Notes: generated by a model from the sequence alone, not told the origin. DNA of 64,000 nucleotides from UBA2112 sp964596695 (GCA_964596695.1 CAZQVE010000002.1:124001-188000), one strand, 5' to 3'. Numbered from the stretch's first letter, positions 33,351-42,615 are shown. Numbers and translations are program-made.

Positions 33351-34286
33351 ATGAAAAAGCGGAGGGGGACATTCTGGAAACCATGGCGCGTTGTTCTTAG
33401 CGTTCTTTTCCTATTGGTGATTTCCTGCCTGGCGACATGGCTCTATTTGCAGGGCAAAGACGTAGCGGTTCTGGATCCGCAAGGTGCAGTCGGTGTCAAG
33501 GAAAAAGGTTTGATCGTTTTCACGGTCTTGTTAAGCATCATTGTCGTTGTGCCGGTGTATTTTATGCTCTATTTCTTTGCATGGCGTTACCGAGAGAGCA
33601 ATCATAAAGCGACATATACGCCTGACGCCGAAGACAACCATTGGCTGGAAGCGGTCTGGTGGGGGATTCCAATCGTTATTATCGGCATTCTTGGCGTAAC
33701 TGCCTGGATAACAACACACGAACTAGACCCGCACAAGCCGCTCGTGTCAGATGTACCGGCGATCAATGTGCAGGTCGTAGCACTCCAGTGGAAATGGCTT
33801 TTCCTGTATCCGGATCAGCATATCGCGACAGTGAACCAATTGAAAATCCCTGCCGGTACGCCAATCAATTTTGATATAACGGCCGACGCACCGATGAGCG
33901 CCTTCTGGATTCCGGCGCTTGGCACGCAGACGTACGCAATGACCGGCATGAGCGCGCAGCTGAGTTTGGTCGCGGACAACCCCGGTACCTACAGGGGTAC
34001 AAATACGAATATCAACGGCAAGGGCTATTCGCGTATGGACTTTGAAGTCGTCGCGTTAAAATCACGACGTGACTTTGACCTGTGGGCGCAAGCCGTCGCT
34101 GATTTGCCGTCACATAACCACATGGAATGGGACGAGTATGAGGAATTGGCCAAACCGAGCGAAAATAATCAAGTAGCGTATTACCACTTGCACAATAAAA
34201 ATCTGTATACTGAAATAATCAACAAGTATATGCCGACGGGTCATAAATCGTCGAATACACCAATGGATATGGGAGGAAAAGAGTAG
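33351..34286 (+). CDS. cyoA: Cytochrome bo3 quinol oxidase subunit II
   Basis: 311 residues. Signal/lipobox-like N-terminus VISC with Cys26, second helix near 50-72, then the cupredoxin domain (VQVVALQWKWLFLYPDQHIAT near 137-157, MSAFWIPALGTQTYAMTGM). The CuA ligands of cytochrome c oxidases are absent, as expected for a quinol oxidase. A TATGCT box lies 12 nt before ATG 33351, which begins a tight five-gene operon; the next gene starts 1 nt after its stop with GGGAGG as ribosome site. The upstream in-frame start at 33297 lies before the promoter. Confidence 0.95.
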   Translation: MKKRRGTFWKPWRVVLSVLFLLVISCLATWLYLQGKDVAVLDPQGAVGVKEKGLIVFTVLLSIIVVVPVYFMLYFFAWRYRESNHKATYTPDAEDNHWLEAVWWGIPIVIIGILGVTAWITTHELDPHKPLVSDVPAINVQVVALQWKWLFLYPDQHIATVNQLKIPAGTPINFDITADAPMSAFWIPALGTQTYAMTGMSAQLSLVADNPGTYRGTNTNINGKGYSRMDFEVVALKSRRDFDLWAQAVADLPSHNHMEWDEYEELAKPSENNQVAYYHLHNKNLYTEIINKYMPTGHKSSNTPMDMGGKE

Positions 34287-34287
34287 C

Positions 34288-36249
34288 ATGTGGGGACGAC
34301 TGAGCCTAGACGCGCTGCCGCAAAACCCAATCACGCTAGGGGCAGCTATCGGTGCGGTCTTGGGCGGTATCGCGGTTATTGTCGCACTGACCTATTTCAA
34401 AAAATGGGGCTGGCTATGGCGGGAATGGCTGACGTCGCTCGACCCGAAGAAAATTGGCGTCATGTATATTGCCGTCGCATTTATCATGCTCCTACGCGGA
34501 CTTGCAGATGCGTCGATGATACGAGCGCAACAAGCTGTTTTCGCGACGAGTTCAAGCAGCCCGATTTCGCCGGACATGTTCCAACAGGTATTTTCAGCGC
34601 ACGGTACGATCATGATCTTTTTCGTCGCCATGGGCGTCATATTCGGTGTTATCAACCTCATTATGCCGCTGCAGATTGGCGCGCGCGACGTAGCGTTTCC
34701 GCTGCTTAACTCTATTAGTTTCTGGCTGTTCGCGGTCGGCATGGTACTGATTAATGTTTCTCTGGGTATTGGCGAATTCTCAGCGGCCGGGTGGTTGGCG
34801 TATCCGCCGTTATCTGAGCTGGCGTATAGTCCGGGGACGGGGATTGATTATTGGATATGGAGTTTGCAGATCGCTGGTGTCGGTAGTTTGCTTTCGGGAG
34901 TAAACTTCTTGATAACGATTTTCAAAATGCGACGTCCTGGTATGACGATGATGAAAATGCCTGTCTTTTGCTGGTCGGTAGTCGCGAGCATGTTGCTGGT
35001 TGTGGCGGCATTTCCGATCTTGACCGCGACACTCAGTATGCTGGCATTGGATCGTGTGCTTGGCATGCACTTTTTCACGACGGATTTGGGCGGCAACCCG
35101 ATGATGTATGTCAACCTCATATGGGCCTGGGGGCATCCGGAAGTGTATATTCTGGTCTTGCCGGCATTCGGAATCTTCTCGGAAGTAGTACCGGTCTTTA
35201 GTCGTAAGAAGTTGTTCGGATACACCAGCATGGTGTGGGCGTTGATGGCAATCTCAATCCTATCATTTACTGTCTGGCTGCATCATTTCTTCACGATGGG
35301 TGCAGGGGCGAACGTCAATGCGTTCTTCGGCATTATGACGATGGTGATTGCCATCCCGACGGGGGTTAAGATATTTAACTGGCTGTTCACGATGTATCGT
35401 GGTCGGGTTAGTTTCGCGACGCCGATGTTGTGGTTTATGGGTTTTGTAACGGTCTTTACGGTCGGCGGCGTGACTGGTGTACTGATGTCTGTTCCTGGTA
35501 TTGATTTCGTGGTGCACAACAGCCTTTTCCTCGTCGCGCATTTCCATAATGTCATTATTGGCGGTGTGCTGTTCGGTGCCTTCGCCGGCTACGCTTACTG
35601 GTTTCCGAAATTTACCGGATTTCGTCTGCATGAAGGCTTGGGCAAGGCTGCCTTTTGGTGCTGGTTGATCGGATTCCTGGTGGCGTTTCTGCCGCTCTAT
35701 ATCCTTGGATTCATGGGCGCGGTACGGCGAATGGATCACTATGATCCGAGCTTGGGTTGGGGCGGACTATTTATCGTCGCGGGCGTTGGCGTACTGATAA
35801 TCTTGCTCGGTGCCTTCTTCCAGGTTGTTCAACTTGGCTACAGTATATGGAAACGCAAAGAATTGGCTGTTGGACCCGACCCATGGGGCGGCCGAACATT
35901 AGAGTGGGCGACATCGACGCCAATTGCCGAATACAATTTCGCGACATTAGACCCTGTCGTCGAGCGTGACGCGTATTGGGCAGTTAAGCATGCGCATAAC
36001 AAAGAGAAGAAGCGCGAATATCATGCTATCCACTTGCCGAAGAATAGCGGGTTTGGCGTCTACATCGGCGTATGTGCGTTCGTTGTCGGTTTTGCGATTA
36101 TTTGGCACATGTGGTGGTTGGTAGCTGTTGGCGTAGTAGCACTGGTAGCCGTCGCGATTGCCTCGACGCTACGCGAAGATACCGAACGCGAAATCACAGC
36201 GCACGAGGTTGCTGCGATAGAGGCGAGATTGAGGGGATTGAAGGCATGA
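34288..36249 (+). CDS. cyoB: Cytochrome bo3 quinol oxidase subunit I
   Basis: 653 residues (E. coli CyoB 663), haem-copper oxidase type A. Seen: VFSAHGTIMIFF near 105 (haem ligand), WGHPEVYILVLPAFG near 280 (CuB His, the proton-channel Glu and the Tyr crosslinked to His), HHFFTMG near 330 (CuB His pair), VAHFHNVIIGG near 415 (haem ligands) and DPWGGRTLEWATSTP near 531. It reduces O2 to water and pumps protons. All metal ligands visible, so it should be active if haem is available. Confidence 0.97.
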   Translation: MWGRLSLDALPQNPITLGAAIGAVLGGIAVIVALTYFKKWGWLWREWLTSLDPKKIGVMYIAVAFIMLLRGLADASMIRAQQAVFATSSSSPISPDMFQQVFSAHGTIMIFFVAMGVIFGVINLIMPLQIGARDVAFPLLNSISFWLFAVGMVLINVSLGIGEFSAAGWLAYPPLSELAYSPGTGIDYWIWSLQIAGVGSLLSGVNFLITIFKMRRPGMTMMKMPVFCWSVVASMLLVVAAFPILTATLSMLALDRVLGMHFFTTDLGGNPMMYVNLIWAWGHPEVYILVLPAFGIFSEVVPVFSRKKLFGYTSMVWALMAISILSFTVWLHHFFTMGAGANVNAFFGIMTMVIAIPTGVKIFNWLFTMYRGRVSFATPMLWFMGFVTVFTVGGVTGVLMSVPGIDFVVHNSLFLVAHFHNVIIGGVLFGAFAGYAYWFPKFTGFRLHEGLGKAAFWCWLIGFLVAFLPLYILGFMGAVRRMDHYDPSLGWGGLFIVAGVGVLIILLGAFFQVVQLGYSIWKRKELAVGPDPWGGRTLEWATSTPIAEYNFATLDPVVERDAYWAVKHAHNKEKKREYHAIHLPKNSGFGVYIGVCAFVVGFAIIWHMWWLVAVGVVALVAVAIASTLREDTEREITAHEVAAIEARLRGLKA

Positions 36250-36830
36250 GCGCGGTGAGCGAACAAGAGGCATTGTTGAGCAAGACGACAATCGGCTTTT
36301 GGGCGTACCTGATGACAGACTGTATTTTGTTTGCCAGTTTGTTCGCGACGTTCGTCGTACTCAGGACGGCAACGGCGCATGGTCCGTCTGGCAGCGAAAT
36401 CTTCGTTATGCCGATGGTGCTTGCTGAAACGATTATTCTGCTAACGAGTAGCTTTAGCTGCGGTATTGCGCTGCTCGGCGTGAAGGCGCGAAAGGTTGGC
36501 CAGGTGGCGGGTGCGCTTGTCGTGACGTACGCACTTGGTATCGCTTTCTTGACGATAGAAGTCAGTGAATTCGTGAAGCTTATTAACGAAGGTCATGGCC
36601 CGCAGCAAAGCGCCTTTTTGTCAGCGTTCTTTACGCTTGTCGGGACGCACGGTACACACATACTTATCGGCTTGATTTGGCTACTTGTTATGCTGTTCGT
36701 CCTGTCGCGCCGCGGATTGACGACGAAGCTATCACGACAACTGACACTCTTCGGCCTATTCTGGCACTTCCTTGATCTGGTCTGGATATTTATCTTTACG
36801 GTCGTCTACCTGATGGGGGTTGCCGTATGA
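36246..36830 (+). CDS. cyoC: Cytochrome bo3 quinol oxidase subunit III
   Basis: 194 residues, five membrane helices. KTTIGFWAYLMTDCILFASLFA near 13-34 and GTHGTHILIGLIWL near 143 match CyoC. Start ATG 36246 overlaps the cyoB stop (ATGA); the open frame upstream lies inside cyoB. Structural subunit of the oxidase. Confidence 0.94.
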   Translation: MSAVSEQEALLSKTTIGFWAYLMTDCILFASLFATFVVLRTATAHGPSGSEIFVMPMVLAETIILLTSSFSCGIALLGVKARKVGQVAGALVVTYALGIAFLTIEVSEFVKLINEGHGPQQSAFLSAFFTLVGTHGTHILIGLIWLLVMLFVLSRRGLTTKLSRQLTLFGLFWHFLDLVWIFIFTVVYLMGVAV

Positions 36831-37168
36831 CATTGACACGATATACTATCGGATTCATCCTGTCGTTACTACTGACATTGGCTGCGTATATGTTGACGAT
36901 GTATGGTGGCATGAGCACGTGGTTGGTTGCAGCGATCAGCGTGTTAGCACTTGTGCAAATGGTCATACAGCTTATCTTCTTCCTACACTTGGGCGACGAA
37001 GTCGGACCACGCTATAAATTGATGTCGTTTGTTTTCATGGCTGGAACACTGCTTATCGTCGTGGTGGGTTCGCTCTGGATCATGGCAAATCTTAACTACA
37101 ATATGATGCAGATGACCTCGGCGGAAAAAACCGACTACATGATACACAAGAGCGAAATGGGCTTTTGA
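36827..37168 (+). CDS. cyoD: Cytochrome bo3 quinol oxidase subunit IV
   Basis: 113 residues with three helices; IGFILSLLLTLAAYML near residue 6, VQMVIQLIFFLHLGDEV near 43-59 and a third helix near 70-92, the CyoD layout. Overlaps cyoC by ATGA. Assembly/structural subunit. Confidence 0.92.
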   Translation: MTLTRYTIGFILSLLLTLAAYMLTMYGGMSTWLVAAISVLALVQMVIQLIFFLHLGDEVGPRYKLMSFVFMAGTLLIVVVGSLWIMANLNYNMMQMTSAEKTDYMIHKSEMGF

Positions 37169-38034
37169 TGGTCGAAAAGGCAAGGGCGTATTACCGATTG
37201 ACGAAACCGGGTGTACTATACGGTAACGTGCTGACGGGCGCGGCAGGATTCTTCTTAGCCGCGAACGGACGAATCGACTGGTTATTATTCCTCGCGGCGA
37301 TCGGTGGCATGACATTAGTGATTGCGGCGGCATGTGTCCTCAATAATTTTCTCGATCAAGATATCGACAGTATCATGGAACGGACAAAGTCGCGACCGAG
37401 CGTGAGCGGGTCTATAGAGGGTCGGCATATGGTTGTATACGGAGTAGTGCTTGGTCTGCTTGGACTCGGTATCCTCTATGCATGGACAAATCTACTAGTT
37501 GTTGCAATCGGAGTTGTTGGTTTTGTGATATACGTATGGCTATACGGCGCGCTATCAAAACGCCGTTCAGTTCACGGCACGCTCGTGGGTAGTATATCTG
37601 GTGCCATGCCGATTGCTGGCGGGTATGCCGCGGTGAGCGGGCAAGTGGATGCGGGGCTTATTATCGTATTCCTCATTCTCTTTTTCTGGCAGTTCCCGGA
37701 GTTTTATTCGATTGCTATTTATCGTCGCAAAGAATACGCTGCTGCCCGTCTGCCTGTCATGCCGGTGGTCAATGGTATTCGAACGACAGCTGTTCAGATT
37801 TATGTATACACGGTTCTCTATGTCTTGAGCACGCTGGCACTAACAGTATATGGCTACACGGGCGGCGTATATTTTGCAGTCATGCTTGCGGCGGGTGCAT
37901 ATTGGATCCGGCTTGCGAGCGAAGGGGTGCAGGTGTCGGCATCCGAGGCATGGGCACGTAAGATGTTTAGGTTCTCTATGTTGACGATATTGCTCTTGTG
38001 CGTGATGTTGACCGTCGGACCGATTCTCCCGTAG
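37168..38034 (+). CDS. cyoE: Protohaem IX farnesyltransferase (haem O synthase)
   Basis: 288 residues, UbiA-type prenyltransferase with seven or more helices. YYRLTKPGVLYGNVLT at the N-terminus and the first Asp-rich motif NNFLDQDIDSIMERTKSRP near 70-88 are typical. Converts haem B to haem O for CyoB using farnesyl diphosphate. ATG 37168 shares its A with the cyoD stop. Because no haem synthesis genes are visible, haem B must come from genes elsewhere or from a host. Confidence 0.95.
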   Translation: MVEKARAYYRLTKPGVLYGNVLTGAAGFFLAANGRIDWLLFLAAIGGMTLVIAAACVLNNFLDQDIDSIMERTKSRPSVSGSIEGRHMVVYGVVLGLLGLGILYAWTNLLVVAIGVVGFVIYVWLYGALSKRRSVHGTLVGSISGAMPIAGGYAAVSGQVDAGLIIVFLILFFWQFPEFYSIAIYRRKEYAAARLPVMPVVNGIRTTAVQIYVYTVLYVLSTLALTVYGYTGGVYFAVMLAAGAYWIRLASEGVQVSASEAWARKMFRFSMLTILLLCVMLTVGPILP

Positions 38035-38087
38035 TGTGCTATACTGGCGATAAGATAGAAGCATAAACAGAAATAAGGAAACAGCAG

Positions 38088-39281
38088 ATGAAATTCACGA
38101 TTGTCGGCGGTGGTTTCGGCGGCGTCAAGACCGCACTCGAGCTCGCTAAGCATAAGCATAATCACATAACGCTTATTACGGATAAACCAGACTTCCAGTA
38201 TTTTCCGGCGTTATATGGTACGGCAACTGGCCGCAGCCACTTGCAGTCATGGGTACCGCTGGGGACGATTTTTGCCGGCAAGCTGAACGTCAATGTAGTT
38301 ATCGATAGTATTACGTCGGTTGATCCAGCGGCAAAGACCCTCGACAGTACCAGCGGCAACACGTATCATTATGACAATTTAGTATTGGCGCTCGGTACCG
38401 TGACTACATATTTTGGAATCGAAGGTCTGGATCATTTCACGTACGGCATCAAGTCAGAGGCTGAAATCAAAAAGCTGAAGCATCACTTCTACCAGGAAAT
38501 GGCCGAGCAACGTGAAGTCGAAAAGCAATATGTCATTATCGGGGGCGGTCCGACAGGTGTGGAACTGGCGTCCGCGCTCGGTTCGTATATTGAGCGCTTG
38601 CGTATTCACTACGGCCTGCCGCATAAGCGGATCGGTATTACGCTGATTGAGGCGTCTCCACGACTTCTCCCGCGAATGCACCCAAAGACAAGCAAGCGCG
38701 TACAGAAGCGTCTGCGGAAAATCGGGGTTCATGTCCTTGTCGGTAAAAAGGTAGAATCGGCCAATGCGGACGGACTGATGGTGAGCGGCAAGCCGCTTTC
38801 CAGTCATACGATCATCTGGACATCGGGTGTTGCGAACCATCCGTTTTTTGCAGCGAATGCCAAACATTTCGAACTAGCGAAAAATGGTCGAGTGGTTGTC
38901 GACCGTCATATGAAGACCAAAAATGGTATCTATGTGATTGGCGACAATGCCTTTACTCCGTATAGCGGGCTGGCACAGACGGCGCTGCGCGATGGCGTAT
39001 TTGTTGCCCGGAACTTCAAGCGTCGCCAAGCCAACAAAGTGCTGAAAAAATATCGTCCTGTCATGCCGCCTGTCGTCGTGCCGGTCGGCGAAAACTGGGC
39101 GGTTTTCGAATGGCATTTCTTGCGCTTTTACGGATGGCCGGCATCCGTGTTGCGTCGCGTGGCAGACATAGTCGGGTACCACGATATATTGCCAATCGGT
39201 CAGGCTTTGGGCGAATGGCGCGCACAGACTGAGATCGAAGAAGACTACTTTACGCCGACACCACCAGCAAAAGCGAAATAA
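38088..39281 (+). CDS. Type II NADH dehydrogenase-like flavoprotein
   Basis: 397 residues, two Rossmann domains: FAD site IVGGGFGGVKTALEL at 4-18, NAD(P)H site VIIGGGPTGVELASALG near 148-164 and the second FAD motif VIGDNAF near 283. The C-terminus is basic/aromatic (FEWHFLRFYGW), suited to membrane attachment. Expected to pass electrons from NADH to quinone without pumping, feeding the adjacent Cyo oxidase. TATACT about 40 nt upstream and AAGGA before the ATG give a normal leader. Could alternatively be another NADH-quinone-type oxidoreductase of the family. Confidence 0.88.
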   Translation: MKFTIVGGGFGGVKTALELAKHKHNHITLITDKPDFQYFPALYGTATGRSHLQSWVPLGTIFAGKLNVNVVIDSITSVDPAAKTLDSTSGNTYHYDNLVLALGTVTTYFGIEGLDHFTYGIKSEAEIKKLKHHFYQEMAEQREVEKQYVIIGGGPTGVELASALGSYIERLRIHYGLPHKRIGITLIEASPRLLPRMHPKTSKRVQKRLRKIGVHVLVGKKVESANADGLMVSGKPLSSHTIIWTSGVANHPFFAANAKHFELAKNGRVVVDRHMKTKNGIYVIGDNAFTPYSGLAQTALRDGVFVARNFKRRQANKVLKKYRPVMPPVVVPVGENWAVFEWHFLRFYGWPASVLRRVADIVGYHDILPIGQALGEWRAQTEIEEDYFTPTPPAKAK

Positions 39282-39406
39282 ATTTTCTGATATGATAGTA
39301 CATAAGTAGTATCAAAACGTCGGGTTGTCTCGAAAAAGAAAGGGAACTTTCGTTTCACTTGCCTCGCCGATGTTATAATAGGTTCAACGAAAGAAGAGGG
39401 AGAGTT

Positions 39407-39961
39407 ATGTCTACTACCAGGAGTCAGCGTATTGGAATTTGGGTAATTGCCGTTGTTTTGGCAATAGGAACGATCGGGTCGTTTTTTGTTATTATCCTTT
39501 CGAATAAAAATCAGGCGACCGATTTAGCAAACCAGCAACAGGCATATCTGGATATGCAAAAACAAGCAGCTGAGCGGAATGCTGCTGCGAGCAAGCCGCT
39601 TGAGGGGTATAGCGCGAAATCGTTCGACGCCGATTCGGTAAAGGAGCTGAAGGTCGAGACACTGGTGCAAGGTGACGGTGCCGTAGCGAAAGCGGATTCA
39701 ACCGTGACGGCAAATTATTTCGGCTGGACTGCAGATGGCAAAATATTTGACAGTAGCAATAAGAACGGCACGGTTACTCCAGTTGACTTTGGCTTGAATC
39801 AAGTTATTGAAGGGTGGACCAAGGGTCTGACAGGCGTGAAGGCCGGTTCAGTTGTCCGGCTGACAATTCCAACCAATCAGGCATACGGCCCCAACGCTGC
39901 CGAGAACGGCTATCCTGCTGGCCCGTTGATGTTTATCGTTGAACTAAAAGCGGTTAAATAG
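39407..39961 (+). CDS. Membrane-anchored FKBP-type peptidyl-prolyl isomerase
   Basis: 184 residues from ATG 39407. N-terminal signal anchor (GIWVIAVVLAIGTIGSFFVII, about 9-29), a Gln/Ala-rich linker, then an FKBP domain from about 85: VTANYFGWTADGKIFDSS, LNQVIEGWTKGLTGVKAGS and IPTNQAYGPNA. Probably an extracytoplasmic folding catalyst. Extended -10 TGTTATAAT (39374-39379) and GAGGGAG upstream of the ATG; the in-frame start at 39359 precedes the promoter. trxB follows 27 nt later. Confidence 0.93.
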   Translation: MSTTRSQRIGIWVIAVVLAIGTIGSFFVIILSNKNQATDLANQQQAYLDMQKQAAERNAAASKPLEGYSAKSFDADSVKELKVETLVQGDGAVAKADSTVTANYFGWTADGKIFDSSNKNGTVTPVDFGLNQVIEGWTKGLTGVKAGSVVRLTIPTNQAYGPNAAENGYPAGPLMFIVELKAVK

Positions 39962-39988
39962 TGCTATACTTTGTATAGGAATAGATAT

Positions 39989-40963
39989 ATGGCAGATGTA
40001 ATTGACACACTTATGATCGGGGCTGGCCCTAGTGCACTAGCGGCAGCTGTTTATACGACCCGCGAAGACATCGGGACGGTTCTCTATGAAAAAGGGGTTA
40101 TCGGCGGCCTGGCAGCGATAACTGACATGGTCGACAACTATCCTGGATTTCCAGATGGTGTCGAAGGCATGAAATTGGCCGACCAGCTACAAAAGCAGGC
40201 CGAACGGTTTGGTGCCAAGATTGACTTTGGTCAGGCAGACAGTCTGTCGGTAAACGACGACAAAACCAAGACGGTCGTGATCGATGGTCAGCCCGTAACG
40301 GCCAAGACGGTTCTGATCGCGACCGGTAGCGACTATAACAAACTCGGTATCCCGGGCGAGGCGGAACTTTATGGACGAGGTGTCCACTACTGTGCGACCT
40401 GTGACGGCGCGTTCTATCGTGATAAGCGACTGGTCGTTGTCGGTGGCGGTAACTCGGCTGTCCAGGAGGCGATCTTCCTTACCCGATTCACCACCCATAT
40501 CGATCTGCTGGTTCGTAGCACTATCAAAGCGAGCGAAGTTTTACAGCAAGATCTGCAGAAGTTTGTGGACGAAGGTAAGATTACAATCCACCTTGGTGTT
40601 ACGCCAACTGAAATCGTTGCCGAGAACGGCAAGGTAACGCATGTGAATGCCAAAAAGGGCGATGAGAAAGTGAAGTTCGATACCGATGGCGTATTTGTAT
40701 TCGTCGGATTGAAACCGAACACGCAGTTTCTCGAAGGATCGGGTATAGAGTTGGATGCGCAGAAATTGATTAAGACGGACGAACATCTCGAGACGAATCT
40801 ACCGGGCGTATTTGCTAGCGGCGACGTTCGTAGCGGTGCGACTATGCAAATCGCCAGCGCGGTCGGCGAGGGAGCCACGGCGGCACTTGCTATTCGTGAA
40901 TACCTTGATGGCATGAAGCATGCCGAGTCGGCACCGAAAGCAGCAACCGGAATAGCCGCCTAA
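39989..40963 (+). CDS. trxB: Thioredoxin reductase
   Basis: 324 residues. FAD motif GAGPSALAA at 11-19, redox centre C135-A-T-C138 followed by DGAFY, NAD(P)H motif VGGGNSAVQEA near 152 and C-terminal FAD motif FASGDVRSGATMQIASAVGEG near 277-297. Reduces thioredoxin with NADPH. TGCTATACT (39965-39970) leaves a short leader with AGGA. Overlaps the convergent phosphodiesterase gene by 4 nt. Lies beside respiratory and folding genes, consistent with life in oxygen. Confidence 0.95.
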   Translation: MADVIDTLMIGAGPSALAAAVYTTREDIGTVLYEKGVIGGLAAITDMVDNYPGFPDGVEGMKLADQLQKQAERFGAKIDFGQADSLSVNDDKTKTVVIDGQPVTAKTVLIATGSDYNKLGIPGEAELYGRGVHYCATCDGAFYRDKRLVVVGGGNSAVQEAIFLTRFTTHIDLLVRSTIKASEVLQQDLQKFVDEGKITIHLGVTPTEIVAENGKVTHVNAKKGDEKVKFDTDGVFVFVGLKPNTQFLEGSGIELDAQKLIKTDEHLETNLPGVFASGDVRSGATMQIASAVGEGATAALAIREYLDGMKHAESAPKAATGIAA

Positions 40964-41619
40964 AGTTTCTTAGCTATGCGGTCGGGATAATCTGTTACGA
41001 CCGCATCGATGCCTTTTCGTTCGCAAATAATAGCGGCGTCAGGACGGTTGACGGTATACACGTATGTAAATAAGCCGGCTTTTTGAGCGATCGCGATGAC
41101 GATACTATTAACATGCAACCGGTGCCAGCCGACAGCGGATAGGCGCAAGCGACGTTGGTAGGTAACAAACGCGAACGGGTTGATGCTATGAAGGAGCGCG
41201 AGATTGATGTGCTTGTTGAGTGAGCGTAGCTGTGCAAGCGGCCGAACGTGAAATGACGAAACTATGATATTGTCCCAGTCTCGCGAATGCTTGATGTACT
41301 TTTCCTGGAGTAGTTTATAGACAATCTCAACACTATTGACTGGCTTGTATTCCAGATTAAGCAAAATTTCGCCGAAGAACTCGTCGAGGATTGATTCCAG
41401 TGTCGTTACGACCCCTAGTTTCTTTAGTTCGGTAAGTGTTGTACGACTGACGTGACTTTCATGCAAGCGCTTGTCGTGTACAACGACGGGAATCATGTCG
41501 GCTGTCAGACGAACATCGAATTCGAGAATATCAGCACCAGCCTCCATACCGGCGCGTAGTGCTTCCGGTGTGTTCTCGGGTGCCAGTCCGGCAGCGCCGC
41601 GATGTCCAATGATCAGCAT
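40960..41619 (-). CDS. Glycerophosphodiester phosphodiesterase
   Basis: 219 residues, TIM barrel. GHRGAAGLAPENTPEALRAG at 5-24 with catalytic His6 and Arg7, EFDVRLTAD near 33 and the second His in PVVVHDKRLHES near 44. A small-insertion GDPD with no signal peptide, so cytoplasmic; releases glycerol-3-phosphate from glycerophosphodiesters. TATACT on the minus strand (41632-41627) ends 7 nt before the ATG, so leaderless, and this -10 is shared with the divergent ppa promoter. Confidence 0.93.
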   Translation of the reverse strand: MLIIGHRGAAGLAPENTPEALRAGMEAGADILEFDVRLTADMIPVVVHDKRLHESHVSRTTLTELKKLGVVTTLESILDEFFGEILLNLEYKPVNSVEIVYKLLQEKYIKHSRDWDNIIVSSFHVRPLAQLRSLNKHINLALLHSINPFAFVTYQRRLRLSAVGWHRLHVNSIVIAIAQKAGLFTYVYTVNRPDAAIICERKGIDAVVTDYPDRIAKKL

Positions 41620-41626
41620 ACGCTAT

Positions 41627-41634
41627 AGTATACT
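41627..41634. promoter_or_regulatory. Shared divergent -10 element AGTATACT
   Basis: The palindrome AGTATACT contains TATACT on both strands: 41632-41627 for the phosphodiesterase gene (7 nt from its ATG) and 41629-41634 for ppa (about 28 nt from its ATG, with AGGAG between). The two polymerases could not bind at once, so the genes may be mutually exclusive in initiation. Confidence 0.65.
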
Positions 41635-41662
41635 AGATATAGATAAACTTACAGGAGAAACA

Positions 41663-42190
41663 ATGGCAGATTTTAACCAAATTCTTACACCAGGTGATGT
41701 TGATGGCGGTGTCGTCAATGTCGTCGTTGAAATCCCACAGGGAAGCAGTCACAAAATTGAATGGAATCGCGAACTAGCGGTCATGCAGCTCGATCGCGTC
41801 GATCCCGCGATCTTCGCGAAGCCGACGAACTACGGATTTATTCCCCAGACGCTTGACGAAGACGGCGATGAATTGGACGCATTGATCGTGACGGACGAAC
41901 CATTGCCAACCGGTGTATTCTTGGAAGCGAAGGTTATCGGTGTCATGAAGTTTGAGGACGATGGTGAGGTCGATGACAAGGTTGTTGTCGTACCAGCCGA
42001 CGACCGTAACAGTGGCAACCGGATACAGAGTCTCGACGATATCCCGCAACTTATCAAGCAGCTCGAGCACCATTTTAGCCACTACAAGGATCTGAAAAAG
42101 CCCGGTACGACCGTGGTGAAGAGCTGGGGTGACGCCGAGGAAGCGAAAGCTGTTATCCACGAGGCGATCGAACGTTGGAATAATAAATGA
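41663..42190 (+). CDS. ppa: Inorganic pyrophosphatase
   Basis: 175 residues, family I. Conserved segments NVVVEIPQGSSHKIEWN near 19-35, NYGFIPQTLDEDGDELDALIV near 56-76 (metal-binding Asp cluster) and VVPADDRN near 112. ATG 41663 has ACAGGAG; longer in-frame starts lie within the divergent gene. Hydrolyses PPi to drive tRNA charging and nucleic acid synthesis. Stop overlaps the next ATG. Confidence 0.96.
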   Translation: MADFNQILTPGDVDGGVVNVVVEIPQGSSHKIEWNRELAVMQLDRVDPAIFAKPTNYGFIPQTLDEDGDELDALIVTDEPLPTGVFLEAKVIGVMKFEDDGEVDDKVVVVPADDRNSGNRIQSLDDIPQLIKQLEHHFSHYKDLKKPGTTVVKSWGDAEEAKAVIHEAIERWNNK

Positions 42191-42615
42191 CAGAATCGCT
42201 TATAAGTACGAAGACGTTTATCTTCAATGATGAGGGCAAGGTCCTCGTGCTTCGGCGTAGTGAAACACATCCGCGAAAACCACATCACACGGATTTACCG
42301 GGTGGCCTGGTGGAACAGGGTGAATACGAATTGATCGGTATGGCACGTGAAGTTCACGAAGAAACTGGTATTTCGCTCGATGCGAATATATGCAAACTCT
42401 TCTATGCCCATACCTGGATCGTGCCAAGCGGTAGATCGTTGAGCATGCTCCTCTATCAGGCACATTTTGACCACACCCCTGACGTGACAATCAGCTGGGA
42501 ACATGAATCATACGAATGGCTTAGCCTTGAGGCGTTGCTCGAGCGGCAAGACCTGGAGGATACCGAACGCCAGTCGATCGAATATGCGATGAAGAACAAC
42601 CTATTTGGTGTTTGA
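42187..42615 (+). CDS. Nudix hydrolase
   Basis: 142 residues. Nudix box near 39-61: G-x5-E-x7-REVHEETGI. Overlaps ppa by ATGA, so a PPi-linked pair is formed: the hydrolase could release pyrophosphate- or phosphate-containing products, though the substrate is unknown. Its last 15 nt overlap the 3' end of the convergent relA/spoT gene. Confidence 0.9.
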   Translation: MTESLISTKTFIFNDEGKVLVLRRSETHPRKPHHTDLPGGLVEQGEYELIGMAREVHEETGISLDANICKLFYAHTWIVPSGRSLSMLLYQAHFDHTPDVTISWEHESYEWLSLEALLERQDLEDTERQSIEYAMKNNLFGV

